Shown: positions 15,867 to 23,194 of the stretch, in pieces
Numbering within the stretch: the stretch's first letter is position 1
How the letters are laid out: every line of letters begins with the position of its first letter
NCBI GenBank assembly: GCA_017539565.1
Contig: JAFYCS010000089.1
Span: forward strand, 1 to 38,627
Direction: 5' to 3'
Origin: Lachnospiraceae bacterium
GTDB taxonomy: Bacteria; Bacillota; Clostridia; Lachnospirales; Lachnospiraceae
Length of the DNA: 38,627 nucleotides
Program-made: the position numbers and the translations under genes
The notes under the pieces: generated by a model
Databases searched by the model: none
What the model saw: the letters and a program-made list of their open reading frames with translations, nothing else
Told to the model about the DNA's origin: nothing

Positions 15867-15896
15867 ATTCTATCACAGAGGTATTGTGAGTGTCAA
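15867..15896 (-). promoter_or_regulatory. Promoter giving a near-leaderless permease mRNA
   Basis: The minus strand carries TTGACA (15891-15896) and TAGAAT (15867-15872), 18 bases apart. The expected transcript start is near 15860, about two bases before the GTG at 15858. Confidence 0.8.
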
Positions 15897-15918
15897 GAAC
15901 AGCCTGCAATTGCTTTTC

Positions 15919-15947
15919 TTGAAAAGAACAGTCCGGTTTGATATTAT
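15919..15947 (+). promoter_or_regulatory. Promoter of the GNAT gene
   Basis: TTGAAA (15919-15924) and TATTAT (15942-15947) are 17 bases apart. It rules out the TTG start at 15938 in favour of the ATG at 15983. Confidence 0.82.
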
Positions 15948-15982
15948 ATTTACCGGAAATAAAGGATAAAGAGAGTGATGAT

Positions 15983-16498
15983 ATGAATGGGCTTATTGTA
16001 AGGGATGCCGTTATTGAAGATGCCGGGCGTCTGGTTGAGATTTATTCATATTATATTAAGGAGACTGCGGTTTCTTTTGAATATGAAGTACCGTCGGTCC
16101 GTGAGTTTGAGGACAGGATAAGGCATATCAGTGAGAAATATCCGTATCTGGTCTGCGAAAAGGACGGTAAGATCGTGGGATATGTATATGCCAGTGCATA
16201 TGGCACACGGGCAGCATTTGACTGGACTGTTCAGACATCGATCTATCTGGATAGGGATTTAAGAAGACAGGGGATAGGCAGCCTGCTATATAAAGAGCTG
16301 GAAAAAAGATTGAAGGATATGGGGATAATTAATCTCCTGGCAGGTGTAGCATATTGTGAAGAAGAGGAGGAGCATCTCTCACACGATAGCTATAAGTTCC
16401 ATCTCAAAGAGGGGTATATCAAGGTGGCACATATGCCCGGCGTCGGAAAGAAATTCGACAGATGGTACGATCTTTTATGGCTGCAGAAGAAGATATAG
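15983..16498 (+). CDS. GNAT N-acetyltransferase, phosphinothricin acetyltransferase-like
   Basis: The 171-residue protein starts LIVRDAVIEDAGRLVEIY and has the acetyl-CoA binding loop RRQGIGS (about residues 95-101), SIYLDRDL before it and GYVYASAYGTRAAFDWTVQTS, a stretch typical of the Pat/YwnH branch. It transfers acetyl groups to a small amine. The family detoxifies phosphinothricin or methionine sulfoximine in some species, but the substrate here is unknown. It has its own promoter at 15919-15947 and is divergent from the permease gene. Confidence 0.88.
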   Translation: MNGLIVRDAVIEDAGRLVEIYSYYIKETAVSFEYEVPSVREFEDRIRHISEKYPYLVCEKDGKIVGYVYASAYGTRAAFDWTVQTSIYLDRDLRRQGIGSLLYKELEKRLKDMGIINLLAGVAYCEEEEEHLSHDSYKFHLKEGYIKVAHMPGVGKKFDRWYDLLWLQKKI

Positions 16499-16580
16499 TT
16501 TAAGCCCTGCCTGATTGAAAAAATAGGCATTTTATGATAAACTGATGCAGGTAATAATATAGAAAAAGGAGACTTTTCTT

Positions 16581-16958
16581 ATGGCTTTACAGGAATCAGG
16601 AGAAATGTATCTCGAGACGATATACGTTCTTTCACAGGAATCTAATTCCGTGCGTGCTATAGATATAGGGGATTATATGGGCTTTTCAAAGCCTTCGGTC
16701 AGTCGTGCTCTCGGTCTTTTAAAAGATGAAGGGCTGATCAAAAAAGATGCCGACAGCCATATTACGCTTACCCAGGCAGGAGAGATACTGGCAAAACGTA
16801 TCTATGAGCGTCATACTGTCCTGACTAAACTGTTTATCAATCTTGGGGTTGATGAGAAGACAGCAGTAGAAGATGCCTGCCGTATAGAGCATTATATCAG
16901 TGATACAACCTTTGATGCCGTTAAGGCACATATGAAGAAATACTCAAAAAATCCCTGA
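16581..16958 (+). CDS. DtxR/MntR-family metal-dependent regulator 1
   Basis: The 125-residue protein has an N-terminal winged helix (recognition helix in GFSKPSVSRALGLL, 34-47) and a dimerisation domain. It lacks the C-terminal SH3-like domain of DtxR, as MntR does. The primary metal site looks like that of iron-type DtxR: Met9 in GEMYLETIY, His78 in YERH, and Cys100, Glu103 and His104 in DACRIEH. It lies directly ahead of feoA1-feoB1, which it probably represses when Fe(II) is present. It has a GGAG site ten bases before the ATG and a plausible promoter (TTGAAA 16515-16520, TAAACT 16538-16543). It is a paralog of the regulator at 22524. Confidence 0.9.
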   Translation: MALQESGEMYLETIYVLSQESNSVRAIDIGDYMGFSKPSVSRALGLLKDEGLIKKDADSHITLTQAGEILAKRIYERHTVLTKLFINLGVDEKTAVEDACRIEHYISDTTFDAVKAHMKKYSKNP

Positions 16959-17035
16959 GGGTTTGTATAACGCTTTTTTACATTCTGTTTTTCATTTATA
17001 AAAACCCTTATTAAAGATATTATTCAAAAAAGGTC

Positions 17036-17063
17036 TTGACTTTTTCTCTGATAGTATTATTAT
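17036..17063 (+). promoter_or_regulatory. Promoter of feoA1
   Basis: TTGACT (17036-17041) and TATTAT (17058-17063) are 16 bases apart. The transcript should start near 17070, directly at the inverted repeat 17071-17098. Confidence 0.75.
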
Positions 17064-17070
17064 ATCCGTG

Positions 17071-17098
17071 TAAGCGGTGACTAACTAACACCTGCTTA
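17071..17098 (+). promoter_or_regulatory. Inverted repeat at the feoA1 transcription start, with CTAAC half-sites
   Basis: TAAGCGGTG (17071-17079) pairs with CACCTGCTTA (17089-17098) with one bulged base. The nine-base centre ACTAACTAA contains two tandem CTAA units resembling the half-site of the DtxR-like boxes. It begins seven bases after the -10 box. It could be an operator, an mRNA hairpin that stabilises the 5' end, or both. Confidence 0.6.
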
Positions 17099-17133
17099 GT
17101 CGGAAATTAATAAATATACTGAAGGAGACACAG

Positions 17134-17346
17134 ATGACACTGAATGAGGCCGAGCTCGGGAAAGAGTACGAGATAAAAGAACTGATCCTTGACGGTGATG
17201 AGGAGCTGGAGAACTTTCTCTTTACGCTGGGATGCTACAGCGGAGAGAAGATCACGGTTGTCGATAAGAAGAAGAACCTGGTTGTATCAATAAAAGACGC
17301 ACGTTATAACATAGATCCGGATCTGGCAGAAGTTATAAGGATCTGA
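17134..17346 (+). CDS. feoA: FeoA-like SH3 protein 1
   Basis: The 70-residue product has the FeoA small barrel pattern: a basic-acidic N-terminal strand, FLFTLGCYSGEKITVVDK and LVVSIKDARYNIDPDLAEVIRI, the usual end with the conserved turn before the last strand. FeoA assists FeoB in Fe(II) uptake at the inner face of the membrane. GAAGGAGA precedes the ATG. It lies 109 bases ahead of feoB1, and this gap holds a hairpin and a DtxR-like box, so feoB1 may have its own control. Confidence 0.88.
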   Translation: MTLNEAELGKEYEIKELILDGDEELENFLFTLGCYSGEKITVVDKKKNLVVSIKDARYNIDPDLAEVIRI

Positions 17347-17352
17347 TGTCTT

Positions 17353-17380
17353 AATGCCTTTGAAAAGAAGGCATTTATTT
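17353..17380 (+). terminator. Hairpin between feoA1 and feoB1, possible weak terminator
   Basis: AATGCCTT (17353-17360) pairs with AAGGCATT (17368-17375) around a seven-base loop, followed by TATTT. The T tract is short, so this may be a partial terminator or a processing site. Confidence 0.5.
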
Positions 17381-17390
17381 AGGACTATAG

Positions 17391-17406
17391 GTTAGCGAAT
17401 GCTAAT
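17391..17406. promoter_or_regulatory. DtxR-like box 1, ahead of feoB1
   Basis: GTTAGCGAATGCTAAT: half-sites TTAGC and GCTAA around four bases. It is one of five such palindromes in the window and lies 50 bases ahead of the feoB1 ATG. Confidence 0.72.
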
Positions 17407-17455
17407 TATAGTATATAGATTGCAATGATAATGTATCAAAAGGGAGGAGAAAAAC

Positions 17456-19453
17456 ATGAGGATCGCATTAACGGGTAATCCGAACAGCGGAAAAACAACA
17501 ATGTTCAATGCCCTGACCGGTCGCAGCGAAAAGATCGGTAACTGGGCGGGTGTAACAGTTGACAAGAAGGAAAGCCCAATCAAAAAGAATTACAATCAGA
17601 AAGGTACGGAACTGATAGCGGTAGACCTGCCGGGAGCATATTCCATGTCACCTTTCACATCAGAAGAGAGCATCACAAGCGGCTATGTAAAGCATGAGCA
17701 TCCCGATGCGATAATCAATATCGTTGATGCCAGCAACTTAAGCCGAAGCCTGTTCTTTACCACACAGCTTCTGGAACTGGGCATACCCGTTGTAGTGGCG
17801 CTTAACAAGAGCGATGTAAATGATAAGAAAGGTAATAAGATAGATATCAAGAAGCTTTCAGAGAAGCTGGGCTGCCCTGTAATAGAAACCGTATCTACAG
17901 AAGGAAAGGGCCTGGCTGAAGTGGTGAGCGCGGCTGTAGATCTTAAAGGGAAAGGACAGAAGGCACCTTATGATGAAGGAAATGTAGATCTTACAGATAA
18001 GGCTGCAGTTGAAGCTTCCGACCGCCTGCGTTTTGAATTTGTTAAAAAGATAGTGAAGGATGTTGAGGATCGTAAAGTACTCACGAAAGATAAGACAAAA
18101 GGAGATGCGATAGATAAGGTCCTGACACATCCCATATTCGGACTTGTTATTTTTGCAGGCATCATGTTCCTGGTATTCTATATTTCCCAGACTACCGTAG
18201 GTACCTGGGTGGCAGATATCCTGGCAGGTGCTATCGAGTCTTTCCAGGGCTGGGTAGGCGATCAGATGGCAGATGCAAATCCCCTGTTATATGCGCTTCT
18301 GGTAGATGGTATCATCGGCGGCGTGGGTGCAGTGGTAGGCTTCCTGCCTCTGGTAATGGTAATGTACTTCCTGATCGCGCTTTTAGAGGATTGCGGATAT
18401 ATGTCACGTGCGACTGTTGTGCTGGATCCCATCTTTAAACGCGTGGGACTTTCCGGTAAATCAGTTATCCCCATGGTCATCGGTACCGGCTGCGGTATTC
18501 CTGCGATCATGGCCTGCCGTACGATCCGTAATGAAAGAGAAAGAAGAGCAACTGCCATGCTGGCAACATTCATGCCCTGCGGTGCCAAGCTTCCCGTAAT
18601 CGCACTGTTTGCAGGTGCATTCTTCCCTGAAGCTACATGGGTAAGTTTTGTATGCTATATGCTGGGCATAGTGCTGATACTTCTCGGCGCGCTGCTTATC
18701 AAGGCTATCACCGGTATGAAATACAGAAAGAGTTTCTTTATAATAGAGCTTCCCGAATACAAAGCACCCAGCCTGCTCTTTGCACTTAAGTCCATGCTGG
18801 AGCGTGGTAAAGCATATATCGTTAAGGCAGGTACCGTTATCCTTGTCTGCAACACCATAGTCCAGATCATGCAGGCATTCAACTGGAATTTTGAAGAAGT
18901 TGAAGAAGGAATGGAGGATACTTCCATACTGGCATCCGTTGCAGGACCCTTCTCTGTACTGCTGGTACCGATCGTAGGTGTTGCAGCATGGCAGCTTGCA
19001 GCAGCAGCTATCACCGGCTTTATTGCTAAAGAAAACGTTGTAGGTACTATTGCAACGGTATATGCTATCACCAATCTTGTAGATCCCGAGGAAATGGAAC
19101 TTGTGGGAGAAGGTACTACGGTAGCAGCGATCATTGGAATCACCAAGGTTGCAGCACTTGCATATCTTATGTTCAATCTTTACACACCTCCCTGCTTTGC
19201 AGCACTTGGAGCAATGAATTCCGAGATGAAATCCGCCAAGTGGCTCTGGGGAGCTATAGGCCTTCAGCTGGCAACCGGCTTTACGGTAGGCTTCCTGGTA
19301 TATCAGTTCGGAACCCTCTTTACCACCGGCAGCTTTGGTGCAGGATTTGCAGGCGGTCTGATAGCCGTGCTTGTATTTGCAGCAGTGATCGCCGGAATCA
19401 TAATCTCTAATAATAAGAAGATGGTTGCAGAGTACCGGTTAAAGACGAACTGA
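17456..19453 (+). CDS. feoB: Ferrous iron transporter FeoB 1
   Basis: The 665-residue protein has an N-terminal G domain with G1 GNPNSGKTT, G3 DLPGAYS and G4 NKSD, a helical spacer, and a membrane part with the paired Gate motifs (IPMVIGTGCGIPAIMACRTIRNERERR and the second near AITGFIAKENVVGTIATVYAI). FeoB imports Fe(II) across the cytoplasmic membrane. The ATG follows GGGAGGAG. It is followed after 27 bases by the small Cys-rich protein usually found with clostridial FeoB. The protein is distinct from the second FeoB (23191-25203) and the two are not recent duplicates. Confidence 0.96.
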   Translation: MRIALTGNPNSGKTTMFNALTGRSEKIGNWAGVTVDKKESPIKKNYNQKGTELIAVDLPGAYSMSPFTSEESITSGYVKHEHPDAIINIVDASNLSRSLFFTTQLLELGIPVVVALNKSDVNDKKGNKIDIKKLSEKLGCPVIETVSTEGKGLAEVVSAAVDLKGKGQKAPYDEGNVDLTDKAAVEASDRLRFEFVKKIVKDVEDRKVLTKDKTKGDAIDKVLTHPIFGLVIFAGIMFLVFYISQTTVGTWVADILAGAIESFQGWVGDQMADANPLLYALLVDGIIGGVGAVVGFLPLVMVMYFLIALLEDCGYMSRATVVLDPIFKRVGLSGKSVIPMVIGTGCGIPAIMACRTIRNERERRATAMLATFMPCGAKLPVIALFAGAFFPEATWVSFVCYMLGIVLILLGALLIKAITGMKYRKSFFIIELPEYKAPSLLFALKSMLERGKAYIVKAGTVILVCNTIVQIMQAFNWNFEEVEEGMEDTSILASVAGPFSVLLVPIVGVAAWQLAAAAITGFIAKENVVGTIATVYAITNLVDPEEMELVGEGTTVAAIIGITKVAALAYLMFNLYTPPCFAALGAMNSEMKSAKWLWGAIGLQLATGFTVGFLVYQFGTLFTTGSFGAGFAGGLIAVLVFAAVIAGIIISNNKKMVAEYRLKTN

Positions 19454-19480
19454 CGAAGGGGCTTATATGAGGTAAATACT

Positions 19481-19654
19481 ATGGTAAATATAATCTCAGC
19501 CGCGATCATCATACTTCTCGTTGCAGGAGCCTCCTGCTACATATACAAAGAAAAGAAAAAGGGGCGCCACTGCATAGGGTGCCCCATGGCAGGAGAGTGT
19601 GCCAAGGCGAAGGCGGCACAATGTGCAGCAAAGAAAAGCAAAGCATGTCAATGA
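19481..19654 (+). CDS. FeoB-associated Cys-rich membrane protein (P12-like), 57 residues
   Basis: The product begins MVNIISAAIIILLVAGASCY, one membrane helix, then a short tail KEKKKGRHCIGCPMAGEC and further Cys residues (Cys19, 31, 34, 40, 48 and 56). Such tiny proteins commonly follow feoB in Clostridia. They are annotated as FeoB-associated Cys-rich proteins, with an unproved role in iron transfer or as a FeoC substitute. GAGG at 19469-19472 precedes the ATG. It lies 27 bases after feoB1 and 11 bases ahead of the HMA protein gene. It was found by reading the gap directly. Confidence 0.85.
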   Translation: MVNIISAAIIILLVAGASCYIYKEKKKGRHCIGCPMAGECAKAKAAQCAAKKSKACQ

Positions 19655-19665
19655 GCAGGTGATGT

Positions 19666-20034
19666 ATGGACCAGTTTACTTCAAATTGTGTGTTACTTGT
19701 TGTCATAGCAGGCATATTGTTCCTTGCGGTAAAGTATTCGATACCGCATTTTAAGGGCGAAGGATCCTGCTGCGGTGGCGGCAGCAAGATGAAACTTATA
19801 AAACCGGCAAAGCTGGATACAGTGATAGCTGAAAAAAACATATTGATAGAAGGTATGGTATGTGAACACTGTTCCGGCAGGATACAGAATGCGCTGAATT
19901 CTGTTGAAGGGATAAACGCAAAGGTTATAAGAAGTAAAGGAAAAGCAGTGGTTAAGCTTGGAAAACAGATCGGTGATGAAGAGTTGAAAAAGATCATTAC
20001 GGATCTGGGTTATAAGGTGACGGATATCAGCTGA
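19666..20034 (+). CDS. Membrane-anchored heavy-metal-associated (HMA) domain protein
   Basis: The 122-residue product has one N-terminal membrane helix (CVLLVVIAGILFLAVKY), a Gly/Cys patch (GSCCGGG), and a C-terminal HMA ferredoxin-like fold with the metal site GMVCEHCSGRI (Cys pair about 66 and 69). HMA domains bind soft metals such as Cu(I) or Zn(II) and pass them to P1B-type ATPases. It lies in the operon between feoB1 and the P-type ATPase, so it may be the metal donor for that pump. The Cys-Cys patch next to the helix may be a second binding site. Confidence 0.88.
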   Translation: MDQFTSNCVLLVVIAGILFLAVKYSIPHFKGEGSCCGGGSKMKLIKPAKLDTVIAEKNILIEGMVCEHCSGRIQNALNSVEGINAKVIRSKGKAVVKLGKQIGDEELKKIITDLGYKVTDIS

Positions 20035-20080
20035 GTGTATGTAAAAGCTGATAAATATAATTTATGAAAGGAGCTTTATC

Positions 20081-20341
20081 ATGAGATGGGGTAAATTATT
20101 GCTTTTTGCGGGTGGCGTTCTCTTCGGAACGGCAGGGATAAAAGTACTTTCAAGCAGAGATGCAAAGAAAGTATACACACATTGCACTGCAGCTGTTTTG
20201 CGTGCAAAGGATGCCATAGTGGATCAGGCTACTGTTCTTCAGGAAAACTGCAGTGACATCTATGAAGAGGCAAAGCAGATAAACGAAAAAAGAGCGGAAG
20301 CAGAAGATGACAGGATCATCGAGAGCACGGAAGAGGCTTAA
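20081..20341 (+). CDS. DUF6110-like small membrane-associated protein
   Basis: The 86-residue protein starts MRWGKLLLFAGGVLFGTAGIKVLSS, a short hydrophobic anchor, followed by DAKKVYTHCTAAVLRAKDAIVDQ and an acidic helical tail. This pattern matches the small family that I recall as DUF6110, found beside P-type ATPases in Clostridia. It has no metal motif beyond two Cys (THC and ENC). GAAAGGAGC precedes the ATG. It is 14 bases ahead of the P-type ATPase gene and probably assists that pump. Confidence 0.7.
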   Translation: MRWGKLLLFAGGVLFGTAGIKVLSSRDAKKVYTHCTAAVLRAKDAIVDQATVLQENCSDIYEEAKQINEKRAEAEDDRIIESTEEA

Positions 20342-20355
20342 GCGGAGTACTGAAA

Positions 20356-22437
20356 ATGAATGCTGTAATAAGACATGAGATACCGGGCAGGATGCGTGTT
20401 CATTTTGACAGGGCACGTTTTACGATGCGTGAGGCAGATACACTTCAGTATTATCTGCAGGAATCTGATGCTGTTCAAAAGGCTGTGGTATATGAAAGAA
20501 CTGCGGATGCAGTAATATACTACAGCTGTGAACGGGATGAGATCATCAGTATTATCCGCAGATACGCTCCGGAAAAGCTTGAGGTACCGGAGAGCTATTA
20601 TGAGTCGTCTTCGCGGGAACTTAATGCGGGATATCATGAAAAGATAGTTATGTCTGTTGTATGGCATTATACAAAGAAACTGCTCATTCCGCATTCGATA
20701 AGGACGTTACTGACATGTCTTAAGACAATGAAATATGTATGGCGCGGACTTAAGACCATACCCGAAAAGAAACTGAAAGTGGAATTGCTGGATGCAGTTG
20801 CCATAAGTGCATCCATGCTTGTAAAAGATCATAACACTGCATCATCAGTAATGTTCTTATTAGACATAGGTGATACGCTTGAAGAGTGGACCCACAAACA
20901 ATGTGTTGATGACCTGGCCAGACAGATGGCCTTAAATATCAGTAAGGTATGGAAGGTGCAGGACGGAGAGGAAATCCTGACTGATGCACAGCTTATAGAA
21001 ACAGGCGATAATGTTGTGATCCGTATGGGTAATATCATTCCTTTTGACGGAGTTGTGGTAAGCGGAGATGCGCTGGTAAATCAGGCGTCCATGACAGGGG
21101 AAGCGATCCCTGTAAGAAAAGAAGAAGGCGGCTGTGTTTTTGCAGGGACTGTTGTTGAAGAAGGAGAGATAACGATACGTGTCACTGCTGTGGGCGGAAG
21201 CGGAAGATATGATAAGATAGTCCGCATGATAGAAGAATCCGAGAAATTAAAATCTGCGCTTGAAAGCAAGGCGGAGGGACTGGCAGACAAGCTTGTTCCT
21301 TATACATTTGCAGGAGCAGCTTTAGCTTATCTGTTAAGCAGAAATGTAATGAAAGCAGTGTCGGTCCTTATGGTCGATTATTCCTGTGCGCTTAAACTGG
21401 CCATGCCTCTATCCGTGTTATCGGCAATAAGGGAAGCAGGTGATAACGGTATAACTGTTAAGGGCGGTAAGTTCCTGGAAGCTGTTTCGGAAGCGGAAGT
21501 AATAGTATTTGATAAAACGGGGACACTTACAAAAGCGCAGCCTGCAGTAAGGGATGTGATCTCTTTTAATGGTGAGAGTCCGGATGAGCTTTTGAGAGAG
21601 GCAGCATGTCTGGAAGAGCATTTTCCGCATTCCATTGCCAATGCAGTGGTTAAGGCAGCGGAGGATAAAGGTCTTAACCATGAAGAAATGCATACTAAAG
21701 TGGAATATGTTGTGGCACATGGTATCTCTTCGACGATAGACGGAAGCCGGGCATTGATCGGCAGTTATCATTTTATATTTGAGGATGAAGGGATAATCAT
21801 CGATGACAGCAGAAAAGAAAAATTTGAGGCTCTGCCGGATGAATACTCGCATCTATATTATGCAAAGGACGGAAAGCTTGCTGCGGTTATCCTGATAGAG
21901 GATCCCATACGTGAAGATGCATGTGATACGCTGTCTGCATTAAGACGGCATGGGATATCTCATATTGTCATGATGACAGGAGACAGCGAAAGAACGGCAC
22001 GTAAGATAGCCGGGATCGTCGGTGTGGACGAATACCATGCTGAGGTCCTTCCGGAAGATAAAGCAGGTTATGTAGAAGAGCAGAAACAAAAAGGATATCG
22101 TGTGATAATGATCGGTGACGGGATAAATGATTCACCGGCGTTATCGGCAGCCGACGCCGGTATTGCCATAAGTGAAGGTGCAGAGATCGCAAGGCAGATA
22201 GCTGATATAACTATAGCTGCGGATGAATTATCATCTATCGTGAGTCTAAAGGAATTAAGCGATCTGCTGATGAAGAGGATACGATTTAATTACAGGACCA
22301 TAGTAGGTTTCAATTCTGCGTTGATAGCACTTGGATTAATGGGTGTACTTACACCGGCGGCATCGGCACTTTTGCATAACGCTTCTACCATAGCACTGGG
22401 ACTTAACAGTACAACAAAGCTTCTTAAGGCAGAATAA
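20356..22437 (+). CDS. P1B-type metal ATPase with non-canonical SC motif
   Basis: The 693-residue pump has an N-terminal HMA-like fold without the CxxC (IRHEIPGRMRVHF), the actuator loop ASMTGEAIPV, the phosphorylated Asp in DKTGTLT, and MTGDSE and GDGINDSPALS. The membrane metal motif is unusual: where most P1B pumps have CPC or SPC, this has DYSCALKLAMPL, with Ser for Pro. In the nucleotide domain the usual HP pair is in the form EHFPHSIANAVV. The metal is not certain; since the genes ahead are feoA and feoB, iron or manganese export is plausible, as for FrvA- or CtpC-like pumps. Terminator follows at 22452. The operon is feoB1, Cys-rich protein, HMA protein, DUF6110-like protein, ATPase. 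Confidence 0.92.
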   Translation: MNAVIRHEIPGRMRVHFDRARFTMREADTLQYYLQESDAVQKAVVYERTADAVIYYSCERDEIISIIRRYAPEKLEVPESYYESSSRELNAGYHEKIVMSVVWHYTKKLLIPHSIRTLLTCLKTMKYVWRGLKTIPEKKLKVELLDAVAISASMLVKDHNTASSVMFLLDIGDTLEEWTHKQCVDDLARQMALNISKVWKVQDGEEILTDAQLIETGDNVVIRMGNIIPFDGVVVSGDALVNQASMTGEAIPVRKEEGGCVFAGTVVEEGEITIRVTAVGGSGRYDKIVRMIEESEKLKSALESKAEGLADKLVPYTFAGAALAYLLSRNVMKAVSVLMVDYSCALKLAMPLSVLSAIREAGDNGITVKGGKFLEAVSEAEVIVFDKTGTLTKAQPAVRDVISFNGESPDELLREAACLEEHFPHSIANAVVKAAEDKGLNHEEMHTKVEYVVAHGISSTIDGSRALIGSYHFIFEDEGIIIDDSRKEKFEALPDEYSHLYYAKDGKLAAVILIEDPIREDACDTLSALRRHGISHIVMMTGDSERTARKIAGIVGVDEYHAEVLPEDKAGYVEEQKQKGYRVIMIGDGINDSPALSAADAGIAISEGAEIARQIADITIAADELSSIVSLKELSDLLMKRIRFNYRTIVGFNSALIALGLMGVLTPAASALLHNASTIALGLNSTTKLLKAE

Positions 22438-22451
22438 GCCGGAAAGAGGCT

Positions 22452-22477
22452 AAAAAGCCGCGTACAGCGGCTTTTTT
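22452..22477 (+). terminator. Terminator of the feoB1-P1B ATPase operon
   Basis: AAAAAGCCGC pairs with GCGGCTTTTT around a five-base loop (GTACA), ending in T. It separates the first Feo operon from the second. Confidence 0.9.
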
Positions 22478-22488
22478 CAGGGACGATA

Positions 22489-22504
22489 GTTAGCATATGC
22501 TAAT
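22489..22504. promoter_or_regulatory. DtxR-like box 2, ahead of dtxR2-feoA2-feoB2
   Basis: GTTAGCATATGCTAAT contains a perfect 14-base palindrome (TTAGCATATGCTAA, 22490-22503). It lies 20 bases ahead of the ATG of the second DtxR-type regulator, which fits autoregulation. A standard promoter is not obvious here. Confidence 0.75.
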
Positions 22505-22523
22505 CATGAGCGGGTGATCAGAG

Positions 22524-22922
22524 ATGAATGAATCAGCTGAAAACTATATTAAAACTATTTATGCATTAAAGAAGAAGCTTAAAAGTGTGCGGTCTATCGA
22601 TATAGCTAACGAAATGGGATTTTCACGTGCGAGCGTTTCAGCTGCCGTGGCTAACCTTAAAAAGAAAGACCTGATCATAGTAAAGAATAACGGTGCGATA
22701 GAATTTACTGTACAGGGAGAGAAGATAGCGGGGGATATATATGAAAGACACGCGACCTTAAGCGGTTTTCTTATGGATGTGGCTGGCGTAGATGAAAAAA
22801 CAGCTAAGGAAGATGCCTGCAGGATAGAGCATTTTATCAGTCCGTCAACGCTTGAAGGGATAAAGAAGTTTATAAAAGGGCATCATAAAGATGAGCTGTC
22901 CGGATCCTTCAATGAGAGCTGA
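22524..22922 (+). CDS. DtxR/MntR-family metal-dependent regulator 2
   Basis: The 132-residue protein is a paralog of the one at 16581 (shared VDEKTA.EDACRIEH and IYERH motifs), without the SH3-like domain. The recognition helix is FSRASVSAAVANL. Metal ligands His76, Cys99, Glu102 and His103 are kept, but the position that is Met9 in regulator 1 is Asn7 (AENYIKTIY), so metal preference may differ. A DtxR-like box lies 20 bases ahead of its ATG. It heads the second Feo operon, 44 bases before feoA2. The ribosome site (GGGTGATCAGAG) is weak, which would keep the level low. Confidence 0.9.
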   Translation: MNESAENYIKTIYALKKKLKSVRSIDIANEMGFSRASVSAAVANLKKKDLIIVKNNGAIEFTVQGEKIAGDIYERHATLSGFLMDVAGVDEKTAKEDACRIEHFISPSTLEGIKKFIKGHHKDELSGSFNES

Positions 22923-22966
22923 CAGGGATAAGATGATATAAAGAAAGGGTTAAAGGGAGGGAAAAA

Positions 22967-23194
22967 ATGAGTTTAAGTGAAGTAAAAGAAAGCGGGGAGG
23001 CAGTAGTGTCTTCGATCGAAGGTGATACCAGGTTTGTAAGCCGTATCACTTCGATAGGACTTACCCCGGGATGCAGGGTAAGCGTTATCAAGAATGATAA
23101 GAATCGTCCTATGCTGGTGTACTCCAGAGATACGATGATAGCACTTAACAGGAAAGAATGCGAAGGTGTTAGAGTTGAGGAGGTATCGGCATGA
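22967..23194 (+). CDS. feoA: FeoA-like SH3 protein 2
   Basis: The 75-residue product has the FeoA pattern MSLSEVKESGEAVVSSI, then RFVSRITSIGLTPGCRVSVI and the end strand MIALNRKECEGVRVEEV. GGGAGGGA precedes the ATG. The stop overlaps the feoB2 start by 4 bases (ATGA, 23191-23194), so the two are tightly coupled, unlike feoA1 and feoB1. Confidence 0.92.
   Translation: MSLSEVKESGEAVVSSIEGDTRFVSRITSIGLTPGCRVSVIKNDKNRPMLVYSRDTMIALNRKECEGVRVEEVSA

Noticed and set aside
15859-15909. TTG start of the permease at 15909
   Set aside because: The promoter lies within this part, so it would not be transcribed.
17426-17438. Fur box ahead of feoB1 (TGATA-ATG-TATCA)
   Set aside because: It is too short and too far from the Fur consensus; it is mentioned only as part of the feoB1 leader.
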